64,000 bases of DNA. Origin: Notospermus geniculatus (taxonomy: Eukaryota > Nemertea > Pilidiophora > Heteronemertea > Lineidae). Shown here piece by piece: positions 10,506-24,273 of this stretch (the stretch's first letter is position 1; every line of letters starts with the position of its first letter). Position numbers and translations under genes: made by a program. The stretch lies in assembly GCA_002633025.1 (NCBI GenBank), contig NMRB01000474.1, forward strand, positions 60,757-124,756, read 5' to 3'. The notes under the pieces are model-generated. The model made no database searches. It was not told the origin of the DNA and was given only the letters and a program-made list of their open reading frames with translations.

Positions 10506-12027
10506 AAAATACTCGACTTCTGTACTTTGAATTCTTTTGACGCTCGACTTCTGTACTTTCGGAGGTTTGGTCTAACACATCATCCATTACTCCGGGAAAT
10601 TTCCCTTAACCTTAAAGCGAGAGTGGATTTCTATGAAAGTACACCTTTTTTTTCATTTCTTTCGTACGGTATCAGTCGTAAAAGAAACCAATTCATTCGC
10701 GAACAGAAATTTTACTCGATTTGCAGTGGGGTCAATACACTTCCAGGCAGCAATTCGTTTGAAGGCGATAAAATTTTCGCCAAACACTTGGTGAATTCAA
10801 GTCACGTGGAAGCAACACCTTGAGGGATTGGTAACCCATTTTGTGTGGGTAATTGAATCACTTTAACAGGTCTCCTCCGACACTGGCACAAACATGCTTC
10901 AATCGGGATAAGTTCGTTAGTTGGCGCACAAGTGGCTTGGGTAAATAGTCCACCAAGCAGCCAGCCCGAAGATACAAACACCTCATCTTGCCGCTTCTGG
11001 CAGGCGTAAATCTGATTAGAGCACAAGTGTCTCATGAGAAAGGTTTGGGGCCGGCAAAGTGCGCGGGAGGCAATCTTGTTGAAGGCTCAGGAAGTAAAGC
11101 CGGTTTCGAAAGAAACATAGCAGGAACGGCACTTGCAAAAGGTGTGAAAACGGCAACCGCTTTCGAAACTTCTGATACATGTAACTCCATGCGTGTTGAT
11201 GCAACATGCAAGTCCCCAGCGCAAACTGGATAAAACAGCCAACTAAACCGCACGATCCCATGAGAATTTAACGTTTTCTCCCTTTCAAAAGCACTAGCAT
11301 CGTAAGACGTCTTGGACGAGGGCCGTTAGTGGAGCACACGCAATGAATGTTAATGTATGAGCACCATCGCTGATTGGTTCAAACTGAGTGATTGAAATGC
11401 CATCTTCAGGCGAATATTATAACAAGTTTTTTAGTTCGTCCTCATGTGCTGAAGACGGCGCTGCGATCACCATGGGATTGGTTCCTCTCTACATGTATGA
11501 CAGCATCACAGCAGCAGTAAAAAAAGCGCGAAAATTTCGCGCCATTTTTACATCGGCCGTCCAGATTCCCGCACTTTTTTGTGGCGACATGTCCTGGCAG
11601 CCAATTCGCCATCTGGCGAGGCCAGCTCAGCCAGACTTTCCGAGCACTGCCGGGCAGGATCACCCAACTAATCTTATTATAATGGAAGGACTCCATTTTG
11701 AAATGCGTCCGTACCAACTGGAGTTGATCGCATCATAATACAGGTGTACAGTGTAGCAATGTGTACAGCTGTTAGGTCAACGAGGAAACATGGGTCTTTG
11801 TCACGCACGTTCTCATAAACTACGCATTGACCAGAGACAACAACGTTTGGGAATGTTTAGTGATTATTTGGGGAGTGTCCTCCACCTACTTTTAGGCCAG
11901 AAAGTGATGCGAGCTTTGCAGAATCAATGGCTTTTCTGCACTCATCGAGCGGCACATTTTGCCATCACCTTTTTTGTATTGCGCTGGTACCATCTGCACC
12001 AATTCCGTGTGAGCCGCAGAACACCCT

Positions 12028-12028
12028 N
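12028..12028. other. Single N (contig join or unresolved base)
   Basis: One of several isolated Ns. This one lies inside the interval where receptor exon 3 should be, so the exon may have been lost here. Confidence 0.6.
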
Positions 12029-13052
12029 CGAGGTTGGTTATTGATGTGATAATCGCGAGATCATGGCGTGAATAGACGTGATCTCTGGCGTGAAATGGAC
12101 AAGATCATGACGCGAATTGGCGAGATTTCTGGCGTGAAACGGCCGAACGTGTCAATCAGGCGAGGCCACGTCAAACGGCTGGTCCATTCTTACGATATTT
12201 GATTTGCCTACAAAGTGGAAAATTGAACGTTTAGTCGAACCAGTCGGAAGTAATGAATTGTCCATAGATAAAAGTAAATTAACATTCTGGAAATGAAATA
12301 AAAGGCGATGGCGGCAATATCACACCAAAGAAATTCGCTGGGAAATTAGGAACGCTTCAACAATTTTTTTCTTTACATGTTAACGGTGATTGGCATCGCG
12401 CGATAAAAAATCCAAGTGAAATCTTTTACTCTGAAGCGTCGCAATTTTCAGGCCGTGTTAAAAAGCGTTTAATCTATTTGAAATTATCGGGCGCATCGTT
12501 ATGGGTTTGCGATCAAGTGGCCCCAACCGATCGACAGGTTTAACCCTCCTGATCTTTTCCAATGCTGCCTTTATCTGGTTTCATATTCGAATTCCTACCG
12601 TCGATTCTCCTTCAAATTTACGTGTTTCGTAGAGGGCTGGTCGGAGAAATTGATGAAATCATCCTAAACCAACAATGCCACAAAGTAAACTGAGGTTGCG
12701 ACCACGCCTCAAGTGCCGCTTAAAGGAAGAACGAGGAATTAATTATTAAGGATTACGGCCGGCCACAGCGGATGCAGAATCGATTGATTTAGTCCATCGG
12801 GTGATGACCCGGCTAATCGTATCGCCAACACAGACTCCCCTCGTGTCTGGGGTCAACGGGGAGTGAAACTGATATACGCACACATTGCGGTCCTCATTAA
12901 GTATAAATCTCTTTCATATGAACGAGAAGTCTTGATTCACTGGGTTGTTACAGTAGATTTTCTTTTGTTGGTTCGTCAGCAAGTCCTTTTATTGCATATG
13001 GTGGCCAAATAAACTGCATGCAGGGTATAAGAGACTGAGTGACGGATTCCTC

Positions 13053-13180
13053 CACTCAACGCGTGTTACCTCATGACGTCAACACGCGTCGTCCAATCAC
13101 CAAAAAGATCTAGATTAGTTCCATGATTCGCCGCTAGGGTTGTCAGACTGCTTTCGCCGACAAACCTAGCGGTGGATCAA
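13053..13180. repeat. Two short adjacent stem-loops
   Basis: AACGCGTGTT pairs with AACACGCGT around 13058-13090. CCGCTAGGGTTGTC pairs with GACAAACCTAGCGG at about 13131-13173, with one bulge. They lie in the receptor intron; function unknown. Confidence 0.5.
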
Positions 13181-15375
13181 TGAAACAATCCGCATATTAA
13201 GATCCAGTTTTAGTTGGGGAATACCTGCGGAACATGAGAAAATTATCAATTTCCTGTTACCCAAGAACGTATGTTGAACTTTGCGTGTGGAGTGGCAAAA
13301 ACAATTGGTCTCAAGTGTCCAAGAACTTATAAACTTATCAATGTTGATACAAAGGTTGAATCCCAGTAGACAAGCAGACAGTCCATCCCTAACGACGAAT
13401 CATGCGATGTCCGTTGTATCAGAAAGTAACAATTAATAATAAACGAGGTGGTTCTCTGGTTTACAATACCAAAGTTAGTATCCATAATGATTATCTGCCG
13501 GTATTTTCTCCATATAGGGATGCAATCAATTGAGAATTCGAATGCGTACTCAGTAACCATGTGAATCGATCCGTCAACGACCGCAAGGACAAGAGAGGCC
13601 ATTTCTAGAAAGCTTTTTAACAGACAAAGTGGCTTTCACGCATCCAATAAGGGGGGTCTTAAAAATCGACCAAGTTGAACGCATCTGCTCCTATATGATA
13701 TTCTACTGGTACCTGTTTCATTTTTCGCGACGTAAGTCGTGCTCATTTCTTCTGATATACACAAAGAGAACCTTTCTTTTCGTGACCCATGGAACTGCCC
13801 CAACCATTTATGACTCAATCTTAAATCTCACAAACGATTTAGTAATGTAAGTCGGACATCTCCCTCGGTTCCGACGGAGGATGGGACAATTAGCATGTTT
13901 GGCGAACTGCCACTGCTGATTTTTGCCAGACTGGAAATGGAGATTCCCTCAGGTCCAAGCCATCGGCATAGATTCCTTATTTAATCTGACAGAAGGGGAT
14001 AAAACATGGTGGGAACTTGGGTTAAGTTTCAGGACGTCTACATCTGCCAAAGTCGAAATTATCGTCCCATATTCTAGTCATCTTTGAATCTCAGGAAATA
14101 TAGCACAGAGAACAGACATCGGAACACTGTAAAATAATGTATTCACAACTGAAATTAAACTTTTCGACTGCCACTTTCACTCGAAAAACTACCTTTTACC
14201 GGAAAAATCAGAGTCACTTCGCTGCCTAATTAAATCTACGGAATTCGAACAATCGAAACCGGTTATTCCGATCTTCACATTATTGCGTATTCTTTCTTTA
14301 CAATACTATTACCTGTAATTAAAATGAAAAGCCATTTCTGGTGAATGGCTTTCACAACGTGAAAACTAATTGGTAAGGTATTAGAGTTGAAAAAGAATAG
14401 CTGTTGCGTGATGAGGAATGATTAAAAGGAAATCTATACAGACGCTAACTGATGCTACAAATGGGCCGCAGCTTCATCGCCAGAAAATTGTGAAATTAGA
14501 AGATCAGCAATGCAGTTGCTTCTGTAGTGATACCGGCATGCCATAAAAACCGATTGGTGGAAAACGCTCCCTCATTGGCGTAAAATCGGTCCCGGTATCC
14601 TTGATCACACCCGGTGACGTTTTAACGCCGGGCACCAAGAGCTGCTTTACCATCAAGAACTGTACATGTACTTTGCATCAATAAAAGCGCCAACAAGAAG
14701 CCTTCAACCGTTACGAAGGACATCACATAACACTCCACTCCATCAGAAAGTAATGAACGTTTAATTTTATTTCAAACGCGTCAACTTGACACGGTTCGCT
14801 TTTATGAACATCAAGAAGAAGACATGAATATGCCTGTTGGATGGCTTCTCAAGTACATGTCCAATTTACCTATTGGATACCGTTCTGAATGCGACGCGAA
14901 TCCATGTAGATTAATTGCAGATGAAGTAGGCGCTTACAGCATGGCATGCATACGTTGATATTCAATTTGATATTGACGCAACAAATGAGAGAATATGGCA
15001 GTTGCGAGGAGACGTATATATTTTTCCAATATTTGTTCAGATTTTTGATTCTGTAAATTAATAACGGATGCATCTTGCCGTGGCTTTCACCATGCTCACT
15101 CGTTGAACATACAGCAGGGATTTAATTAACCAACGCATCTCCGGAACAAGCTGTCCTGTATCAAGCGCAGCTATTCATTAGTAAACTTGTACAGCCGCCT
15201 GAATAACTGAAAAAATGTCGTTCTTTCAAGCTTGTAATAGGGGATTGGCTTAAAAATTCCTTGATACCAGTCAACCGACAGCTCTAACTGGCAGATATCG
15301 CCTTCCGGCATAGTAACGAAGTCTGCGATTGGTTCAATCGAACGTAACGAGCCGTTTTATTGGTCAAGCACCTAC

Positions 15376-15482
15376 CTCCGAAACCTGGTCGCAATTTCTT
15401 GTCGTAACCATCCAGCAGTCTGTCAAGCACCTGAGTTATATTGTTGATGTGTTCTGTCGTGGCGTTTAGGCCGAGGCAGTAT
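15376..15482 (-). CDS. Grd: GABA-gated-type Cys-loop receptor subunit, N-terminal exon (exon 2)
   Basis: A 107-bp exon bounded by acceptor CTTTCCATAG and donor G|GTAGGT. It encodes NITQVLDRLLDGYDKKLRPG, the hallmark start of the extracellular domain of GABA-A/RDL/GRD subunits (LD.LL.GYD..LRPGFGG). It is the most upstream exon identified of a gene running to 6053 on the minus strand. The family are pentameric, mostly chloride-permeable ligand-gated channels of the neuronal plasma membrane. The signal-peptide exon is expected at higher coordinates but was not found. The next exon (about 68 bp in this family) was also not found in the 6.8-kb gap to 8523, which contains an assembly N at 12028. 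The gene symbol rests on the closest resemblance, seen in later exons, to Drosophila GRD. Confidence 0.85.
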
Positions 15483-18400
15483 CTATGGAAAGAGAAAAGA
15501 AAGAAGAAATGGCAGATTAGAATATCCTAAGACATACTCTTCATACAATACGCAAATGCTACAGTTTGGCCTGAAATTGCGGAAATTCTCATTCAAGCTT
15601 CAGCCACACACGTTTTTATTCACCATCAACCAAACCTTTTTTGAAACACTGTATCGGAAATGTGCCATTTGCACTTAGGGCGAATAAATTGCTCATGAAC
15701 AGGAACCCATCGGGGGAAAATGTTTGAATAAATCTGGTCACGTCCCTGACAATCAATATTTTAAATATCCCCAATAATTATTCCTTCGAGTGTACAAAAA
15801 AGTCGCATTAAGTTCTTGAAACCATTCCTTCATGCATTAATTTAAAGAAAAGAGACGCTCTTTCTCCATGGATTCTGCTATCTTCCCCGCTCACCTGCCC
15901 GCCAACCACATCACAGGTAATATCCACCATTAGCCAATCTCGTCACCACGGCTAAACAATGACTATTACGATTAATGACTCCGATAAACGCCTTTGGAGT
16001 TGTAGTGAGATGGTGACAACCCCTGGGTGAAAAACGACGCTGACAGCTACGGTGGCTTTGCTTAACTGGTTACAAGGCATGATTTTGTAGCCGTGGCATC
16101 ACAGGATGGCTCCTTACATGGGCTCAGATGGAGAGGAAATTAAGCAAGGGTTGCCGGTGAGTGGGATTACCGGCAGGTGTAGTGTTTGAGGAACGCGTGA
16201 GTGAATGGAGTAACGGTTACTCTCAACCCATCATCAGGGTTTCCACCAAAAAATGATTATGGTGGGACGAGGGTCTGTACAAGACAAATCATGATGGCGA
16301 TTTTGGCAAAATCTTAGACTAATGAGTGGAAGTTATTTTCAGTTTTAAAAAAATCATTCCTTTGCAGACTGGGGGGGGGGGGGGNGTTCCATTCATACAC
16401 TTGAAGTAGATTTCATCAATCACGTCTAAGAATGGCTTCCTTCAGACCTAACGGGCCGTTTGTTCTGGTTTGGAGAGACAAATGGCTGTGCCTAATACTG
16501 CCCTGATTGCCGGCACTCTAGCATAAATGGACGCAGATAAAAAAAAGGCTGCTCAGTATTTATCTCGATTGATGGCAATCGATTGTGGGGGCATTAGGGA
16601 CGGGATGCGGATAATGGGCGCTGAGGAAATGGATCCGTTAAAGGGCTTTGGCATCACATCTTATGCTGAAGCCAACGTCAACGACTCGGAGTACAATGCG
16701 TTATCATGTGACTGCCAAACTATCGGGATGAAACCGCATGGCTTCTCGGTATTGAGCCTCCCCGGTATTAGGGCTGTCCACAGTCTACGACTGCAGAAGT
16801 GCCGAAACTAGTCTGGGAGCTGGGAAACCTTTACTTTACACGAATGCGACAAAAGCAAGGTGCTGTATGTGTGGGAGGAACCCGTTACTTTACCTAAAGT
16901 GCAGTCCTCCTGAAAAAAGCTCTAAGTTTGCATTTTATTTAAGATACATGTGGGTGCTACAAACATAACCTAAGTGCCATCAAATAATGCGCCGGACCAA
17001 AAGTGCATCTTCACCCAACTGTGCTTTTGGTTACCGTACAAAAAAAGAGGCACGGATATGGAGACGTTATAAATCCGGGCTTTTCTTCTGCTCCACGTAT
17101 TTTTTACGGATCACTAAAACCACCCACTCAGTTCCACCCTAAGCAAGACTCCGAAGTATTAGCAACCTGTACAGTACTTCTAACACGCTTGCATGTCCCT
17201 GCCCCGTCGCGGTATAAGTTCCTCGTCGAACACACCCCAAGAAAGCCATTCGCCCACATTATACTCTCAAGATTATTGAAAATTATTCATCTTTCTTATT
17301 AATGGAAGCCACTAATTGACTAACAGTGTGAGATCTGTCAAATACGGGTTATTTAAGAGATTTCGCTGTCATTATATTTCATACGGGCTTAGAGTGAACT
17401 CCCAAGGCGTCCAGACGTAATGCATATCACATGTACACGAGTAAGCGCAACAATAAACTTGTCACTAACTTGTAAATGATCCCCCTATATCATCATCAGG
17501 ATTAGAGGTTCGGAAGCAAGTGTTCGGAGAATGCTTTACATATCCGTAAACATCGTATGAGAGTTGATATCCTTTCTTTTCTGTCTGGTTAGGGATGTAA
17601 TTCAACAGAGTGATATTTAGTAGCCCTGGTGACAACATCAATGGACGGCTTGCCGTGTTTTCCATCGTAATCACTGTTTATCGCAGTCATTGCAACCTTT
17701 ACTCACACTGACATGTATCATTTCCCAGCATCTATGAGCGTTGTAATTGTATTACGAGTCGTTTGCGAAATCAGGCTGGGGGACACAAGATATTCGACGG
17801 GCCACAAAACAGCTCGTTACAGGAAGCTGGTCAAGGATTGAAGTTGCCGGCCATATGTCTTCATTCCGGTGTCACAGAATGTCATCTGATAAGATGTCTC
17901 CCAACAAAAGATTATGACGGAATAGGGGTCAGCTAAGTCCGGACACTAACAGACAGAAACTTCTGTCACGAGATGTCCCCAAGCGAACATCTGGTATCGG
18001 GAACATCAGATTCTATAACAGTTACATGTACCACACTGGACAAAGCTTCTGTAACGTTCACCAAAGAATACGACCTTTAGTTGTATTGGGATAGACCCTC
18101 ACTCAAGGGGATACAAAAACCATAAACATCCACATTCAGCCCGGCAGGCCCGGATCGTGCCGATCTGCTACAACGACAACAACCGGGCGTGTAAAAACGT
18201 GAGCCTCGATTTCGAAAAACGGTCCACCGACAAGCTCTGATCTGATACGAGGATATTTCTATCACATCGTATTCAAGCGGACAACTTCGTGTGTTCGCAG
18301 GCATCAACCTTTCTCGGAAACCGAACCCCGGCAACTTTCACATGATTTTATTGAATCTGTCACACCCGTGAATCGGCCTTATTGCCCAGAGTTAAACATC

Positions 18401-21400
18401 TTCTGTACACTGTAATTGGAATCGCTCGGAGATGAGCTCGTGACAAACTCCCAATACCAAACGGCTCACTTGTAGCAAAAGTTTCCCAGCGTTAATTGGG
18501 TCTAAGACAACATTCGATCTGATAGCGTGGGGACAATCAACAGCCATTGTGGGCCAACGATCGGGCTACACGCCATGTCTTAACTCTCTAGGCTTCGAGA
18601 GTGTTCGATGTTGCAAGTACTGAGATGGTCGCATACCTGCATGCCTCATCAAATCATATTCAAGCACACCAGATCAGTGTCCTGATCGACACAGAGCACT
18701 CAAAATCGTTCAAATCCGGGGCTTGCTTTCCTAGAAGGACGGATATTCGTGGAGTATGTCCATTCGGGGACTTGACTACCGATATGAACGAACTAATAGC
18801 TCTTGAGTTGATGCACTGATATCCTCAGGAGACTGCCATCCAGCGAAAAAGACTACGTAATCTGTACTCTTGCCACCCGATTATTTTTCTAAATTAACTG
18901 ACAAAAGGGTGTGCATCACACTTCATGTTTTTCCCTCCTTGAGATTGGATGATATTCCTTCGATGTATGAAATATTGTCTACCAACAGTCCGGTGAGACT
19001 AATACGCGTCTCCCTTTCGCATTAACAACGAAAGGCACTTCCCACGGCAAGTCATATCATAACACGATGTTGGCGATAAAAAAATCTTCTATCGCTATGT
19101 CGTGAGCAGAACGTGGCCGCAAACTAATTCTTCATGGATTTCTTTGTTGGCTGCTATTAATGAAATAATACAGGAAAAGAACACAGAGGATAATGCTTGG
19201 CGAAAAAACTCTCGACGTCATTCAGCTTTTGATCAGTTTGATGTTCTCTCCCCTACCTTATTTCTGGCAGACAATGAATAAAGATGGCGGATAAAATGCC
19301 CGGATGTTGTATATCTGATCGTTCGGGCTTGGCAAATCAAACCAGGCAAATGACGTTTGCTCGTTATATGTTTTTGTGAATGGTAAGCTCCGAGCGAAAA
19401 ACGTCCAATTACTACCAAAGCTATACGCAGTGAGGAAACACGAGGCACATTTTTCACCTATTTTTCTTGTCCGTTGCACTATGCCCTATCCGACTCGCAT
19501 ACCAAATCTCATTGTTAGTTACGCACAGAGTGCAAAAAAAGTGGTTATGAGTAATGATCGCATTGATCATTCGCTACTTTACTATCACAATGGAGTCAAT
19601 CCCCTTGGAGCGACCGTCATTACAGCGACAGAAACTAACCGTATCGCTGTGGCAATACAGGTAGAGGTGGTCGAGGATGCCATGGTGAAATATATCATCA
19701 CCGTCAAGCGGTGTAGAAATAGATAAATAGACAAAGGGGAGAATGATATTTGGAATATCAGAGTGTGCCCTTGGACAGATTTTGTCCAAGGCAATCTTTA
19801 GCTTCTGGTAATTTTTTTTTAATCCTTTCCGTCTGTGTACATTAGTCTTAGAAGTTCGTGGTTATAAAAAGTATAAAACTCCCACCATATAAATAATGAG
19901 CCAAAAGATCGATGATCAGATTTCTTTTTTGCCGTATCATTGTAGTCGTTCCCCAAAGCGTATCTAAGAACTCCGACCATTAGTAACGTGAAATCGGAGC
20001 TTGTCTCTATAAAACAGGTGCTCCTTTCGGGATGACACATCGGACGGCAAACGAACGAACCCTGCTTTGGTACTGATAAATCGCCGATTTTGATATATCA
20101 CAAGGGAAAAGGTGATTACTTAGTGTCACTCGCGACCTGAATACTAAGATTGCATTAGTTGGATCAATTGTTTTATTGAGTAATGGGGGCTTAGGTAGCA
20201 GATTTCATATCCAGAAGTGCTCTCAGGAGAACACGTGGCACTTTTCTTCGTAAAGGTTCTCAACGTTCCCCAATAGGAAAGTGTGAACAACCGTATTTGA
20301 TATTCTTTTTCTGAAAAGTTGAATGAGGAGTCTTGAGGCAGAGGAGAAGACTTTCTTATCTGAATGTCAAAGATATCGTTTGGCGTAAAGTAGAGAAAGA
20401 CCTTTAATCAAAGTCAAACCCCAACGGATGGAAATAGGAAAGTGTATGACAATGTTTGTGCATCACTGACCTGCTAGCCCATTATCCCTGTGGGAGATTG
20501 GTCGAAAACGCTAAGAATGTTTTGGCGAATACTTTTGCCTACTCCGCTACGCAACATGTTACTCCTCCTCCTCGCCTCCACTTTTCGCACCAAGGACATA
20601 ATGATACCTTTCCGATGAATTAATTCCATTCCTTCCGCGACAAAAAGTTACTTGTGACAAAAGTAGCTCTAGAATCCCCTCAAATATTTAATTAGTGCTC
20701 CGCTGACAAAAAGGTACTTGTCATGCAAACCGGAGCGCCATACGCGCGTGCGTATTCTCTAGCCAATTTCACCCACTCTGAGATAGAAGAAGCGGGAGAG
20801 ATTCTGATGAAATTCTCTTGAGAAGGAAATGTAATTATCTTTGCTATCCAAGTTCGCTTAGAAAATGAAAATCCTTCGATTTGAAGTGTATTAAACCTTT
20901 TGAAATGAGGTCGTCATTATCGGGTTTTTTAGAAAGTAGTTCAAGAATGGGATGTTCGTTTATTCTTGCCTTTCGTGAAGGTGAGTGAAACTGACTGCAG
21001 CCTTTGTTTGTCAACTTAATTAGAATGATCGAGATTTGAATGCAGTTGATGTAGTTGTTGTAAGAGGAAATTGAAATTAATCTTGAACCCAATTTACAAT
21101 TTATTCAGTGCTTAGAGAATGTTCAATGCCCAGAACGTTGAAAATAATTTTCTTGCTAGCAAGAGCAGGGAAGGTTGTGTGACGTTGGGAGCGATCGCTT
21201 AGAACCATTGATTACCTCAGGAGGGTCCTCGTGTTACACCACCTACATGTATACGAACCTACTAGTTTGTATAGAGCAAAGATTTTATGCAAGAGTGAAC
21301 AGAAACAAATCGGATGACGGTACAGAAGAACGAGAAACCAATTTGTCGTCCTGTTCCCCGTGTTACTTCGGCCAACAAATTTAACCAACCGAACATAGCG

Positions 21401-22514
21401 AGGCAATTTGAATTAGCAATGAATGTAGACCAATGATCAGGACCGGTTGATCAGGACCACTATTGGGTATTGGGAAACCACTCGTGAGGCCCCCCGATAC
21501 CTTGCCTCAAGGTGTTCTGCCTCAGTACCGATCGCATGTCGGTCATGATTGTCACGGGTGTCCCAGAGTAGGCGTGAGAAAGAGCCATATTAACTTATTT
21601 AAGCATCGAAGTTGGCCGTCTCTAGTCAGCCAGGCATGTAACATGAACATGCTAGTTATTTCCACACTGCCGCTGTAACTAGACTAAGCTTCGAATATGA
21701 TGCACGTAAGACGAGGTTTCTGGGATGGTGACAATTGCTATTTGCAACAATGATTAACTACCAGGGAACTGTCAGCGTTTTTGTAACCTGGTGAAGTTTC
21801 GTCAACAATTTTGTCTGACGAATTCCTAGTTGACTGGTGATCACCATGGCAATGCACACAAAAATGGGGTCTTGTTATACCCCGGGTAAAGCACACGACA
21901 CCAACTTTTGTATGTGGCTCGTTTGTCGTTTTCGCATCGATTGCATAATGCTCCTCAAAACACCTACATGTTGTTTCCGACGTAACGTGTGCATAAAACA
22001 TAAAGTAAGTACTTCCCAGCGAATGTGTATGTTCAACCCCAGTGTATCAACTCTATTCCAGCACATAACTCCCAAGTGCTCTCCTGGCTGTCAGGTGAAG
22101 CGCACAACATCGAACCCACCTAATTTCTATGCCAAACATTTCCTTCCAAATCTACATAGATTTCAAACACTTTGCACAGCACTCCAGAAACGACGGGAAC
22201 AGTTTAATCGAAACTTTGCGTCACGCCGAACTTCATGTCCTCATAAAACGATATCGATATGGCTAAGCGAGGAAGACTTTGCTACTTCTTGAAATGAGTC
22301 TGACAGCTCCAAGAACAATCTAATACCACTGGGGTATATACGACTCAACGCGAAATACTGGGGCGACAATATTGTCTTTGATCTAAAGAACTTCGAGTAG
22401 ACACAAGAACGCCACGGGACTGTCTCGTCTTTAACCTGCTCCGGAGCCGACAATCCCTATCACAGTAATCACTGCCAATCCGCTTTCGTCTCTGTAGGGT
22501 ATGATATGGCTATA
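15483..22514. other. Seven kilobases without a recognised gene
   Basis: This should contain the upstream part (signal-peptide exon and promoter) of the receptor gene, but no convincing exon was identified on either strand. A poly-G run next to a single N occurs at about 16371-16385. Open frames here are short and unlike known proteins. Confidence 0.5.
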
Positions 22515-23878
22515 AAAGAGATTTTCGTAGAGAGCTTGGTCAGAACACCTTGTCCTTTAAACACCAATCTTTCGTCCAAATGGAACATTTTTGTTTTTTT
22601 TACCAAAGGGGCAAGACATCCCTTGTAAGAGACCGGGACGTCTTAGTTCCAAGGATGGTCTGCAAAAAGGATTGATTGTTCCCAGATTTTATACCAGTAC
22701 GGCATATTATTAGTGGTTCATATATCGGACATGGTGAAATGGGATATCCACTCAACTAACTAGTGGCCAACGTACAGTTTTACGCGAGAATCAGACCTGT
22801 CATAAGTAACGTTGCTGGACGTCCGCATAAAATCAACTGTTATTTACCAAGGTTTCGAGTTCTGTCGGTAGAGATTAGGTTTTTCATTGGGCAGTCACTC
22901 AGATGACGCGGCCGTTGGTCCAAATAAAAGACAACAGGTGGGACTCCCGGTTTTGAGGCGATGAGGTACCAAGAGAGGTTGCTTACGGGGTACCGTACTG
23001 TTGATCCTCATTGGCCTTATATTGATCCTTAAAATTGTACGACAAACTTGGAAAAGTGACTTACCCGATAAGAGCCGAAGTGACGAGGCATATGTATGTA
23101 ACTATCCAAGTTTTCATCGTAAATTCCAGTACACATTTCCCGTCTTAACCCGCACCGCTTTCAACCTCATATTGTACTGCAAATGTGCATTAGCTCTGAA
23201 AAAGTAAATAAACAGAATACTGAAAAAGAAGGAAGGTTATGGAACATCAGTTTGAAAGAGTTTGTATAAGCTAATGAAAGCAGGGGAGCTCCCAGTCCCT
23301 GATGAACATAAAGCTTTGTTTTTACTATCCGGATGTCGATCGTACAGCAATCGCTTTTATTTTTCGTTCTCAGTCTCATCCACAATGCTTTATCGCTATT
23401 AAAAGGCAAGGCAACGACAGAAACGGCTGGAGTATAAACCGGGCCTTGAGTGCTGTACACGGATTGTTGGAACAGCTTTTTATGAACCGGCAGTTGCACA
23501 CTAGGCACCAACACGAGCGTCCAGTTGGGCAGATTGACGCCGGAGTTTGGAGTGTATTATCTGCGATGTTCGGCGTGTCATGTGCTACCCTCGGCGTAAA
23601 TGAGCATCAGCAAGCATTGTACGACAAATATCAAACCGGTTGATCCGTTGGCGTTCGAAGAAGCTGAGCTTGTGGCAATTTTTGACGCTTGCCTACATGC
23701 CGTATGGCACACTACAGTTTCTCCAGGATTTTTCTACCTGGCGTAAAAAAAGGTCGGTAACGTCTCAGTTGGAGCAAAGTGTGCTGACCGCCAACTGCAC
23801 ACAACTGGACGCCAAGGCCACGTTTGGTAAAGCTTTCCACACTTCTGGTGGTCGTACAAGTTCTGCACTTGCTGATAA
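22515..23878. repeat. Direct duplication 1, copy A
   Basis: Matches 24274-25635 (initial offset 1759 bp) with scattered substitutions and small indels. Copy A ends where a 394-bp fold-back element begins, and copy B starts immediately after the N at 24273. Both copies hold an open frame with a shared QLHTRHQHERPVGQIDAG stretch (23302-23643 in A), but no family was recognised and coding is not established. Confidence 0.9.
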
Positions 23879-24272
23879 TAGGGAGTTTTCGCAAATCTGA
23901 CGAAAAACGAAGTACGAAATACGAACTTGGACGTCATATCCATGACGTAATGTTTTTCAGGAAATGGTTCGTACCACAAATGTCCCTCCTGCCAGTGCGT
24001 CTTTTAGCATGTCATGTAGGATCGAAAGAGTTATGGCGCATCTTGAATTTTTAAATTTCCAATTCGTATCAACGAAGTGGAAACGAAAGATAAATTTCAA
24101 AGTTTAATATACACCGTACCTCTGTTGTTCTAACGTCATACGCTAAAAGACGCTCTTGCAGCAGGCGATATTTATGGTACCAGCCATTTCCTGAAATACA
24201 TTACGTCATGGATATGACGTCCAATTTCGTATTTCGTACTTCGTTTTTCGTCAGATTTGCGAAAACTCCCTA
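23879..24272. mobile_element. 394-bp fold-back element with about 140-bp arms
   Basis: TAGGGAGTTTTCGCAAATCT begins the left arm (23879-24022), and the reverse complement fills 24130-24272. The first 90 bp match almost perfectly; homology then declines. It lies at the end of duplication copy A and is absent from the equivalent place in copy B. The right end abuts an N, so a target duplication cannot be read. Confidence 0.85.
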
Positions 24273-24273
24273 N

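Noticed and set aside
15079-15143. Alternative exon 3 candidate of 65 bp ending before GTGAAAG
   Set aside because: Wrong length for this family and the peptide lacks the expected alternating beta-strand pattern.
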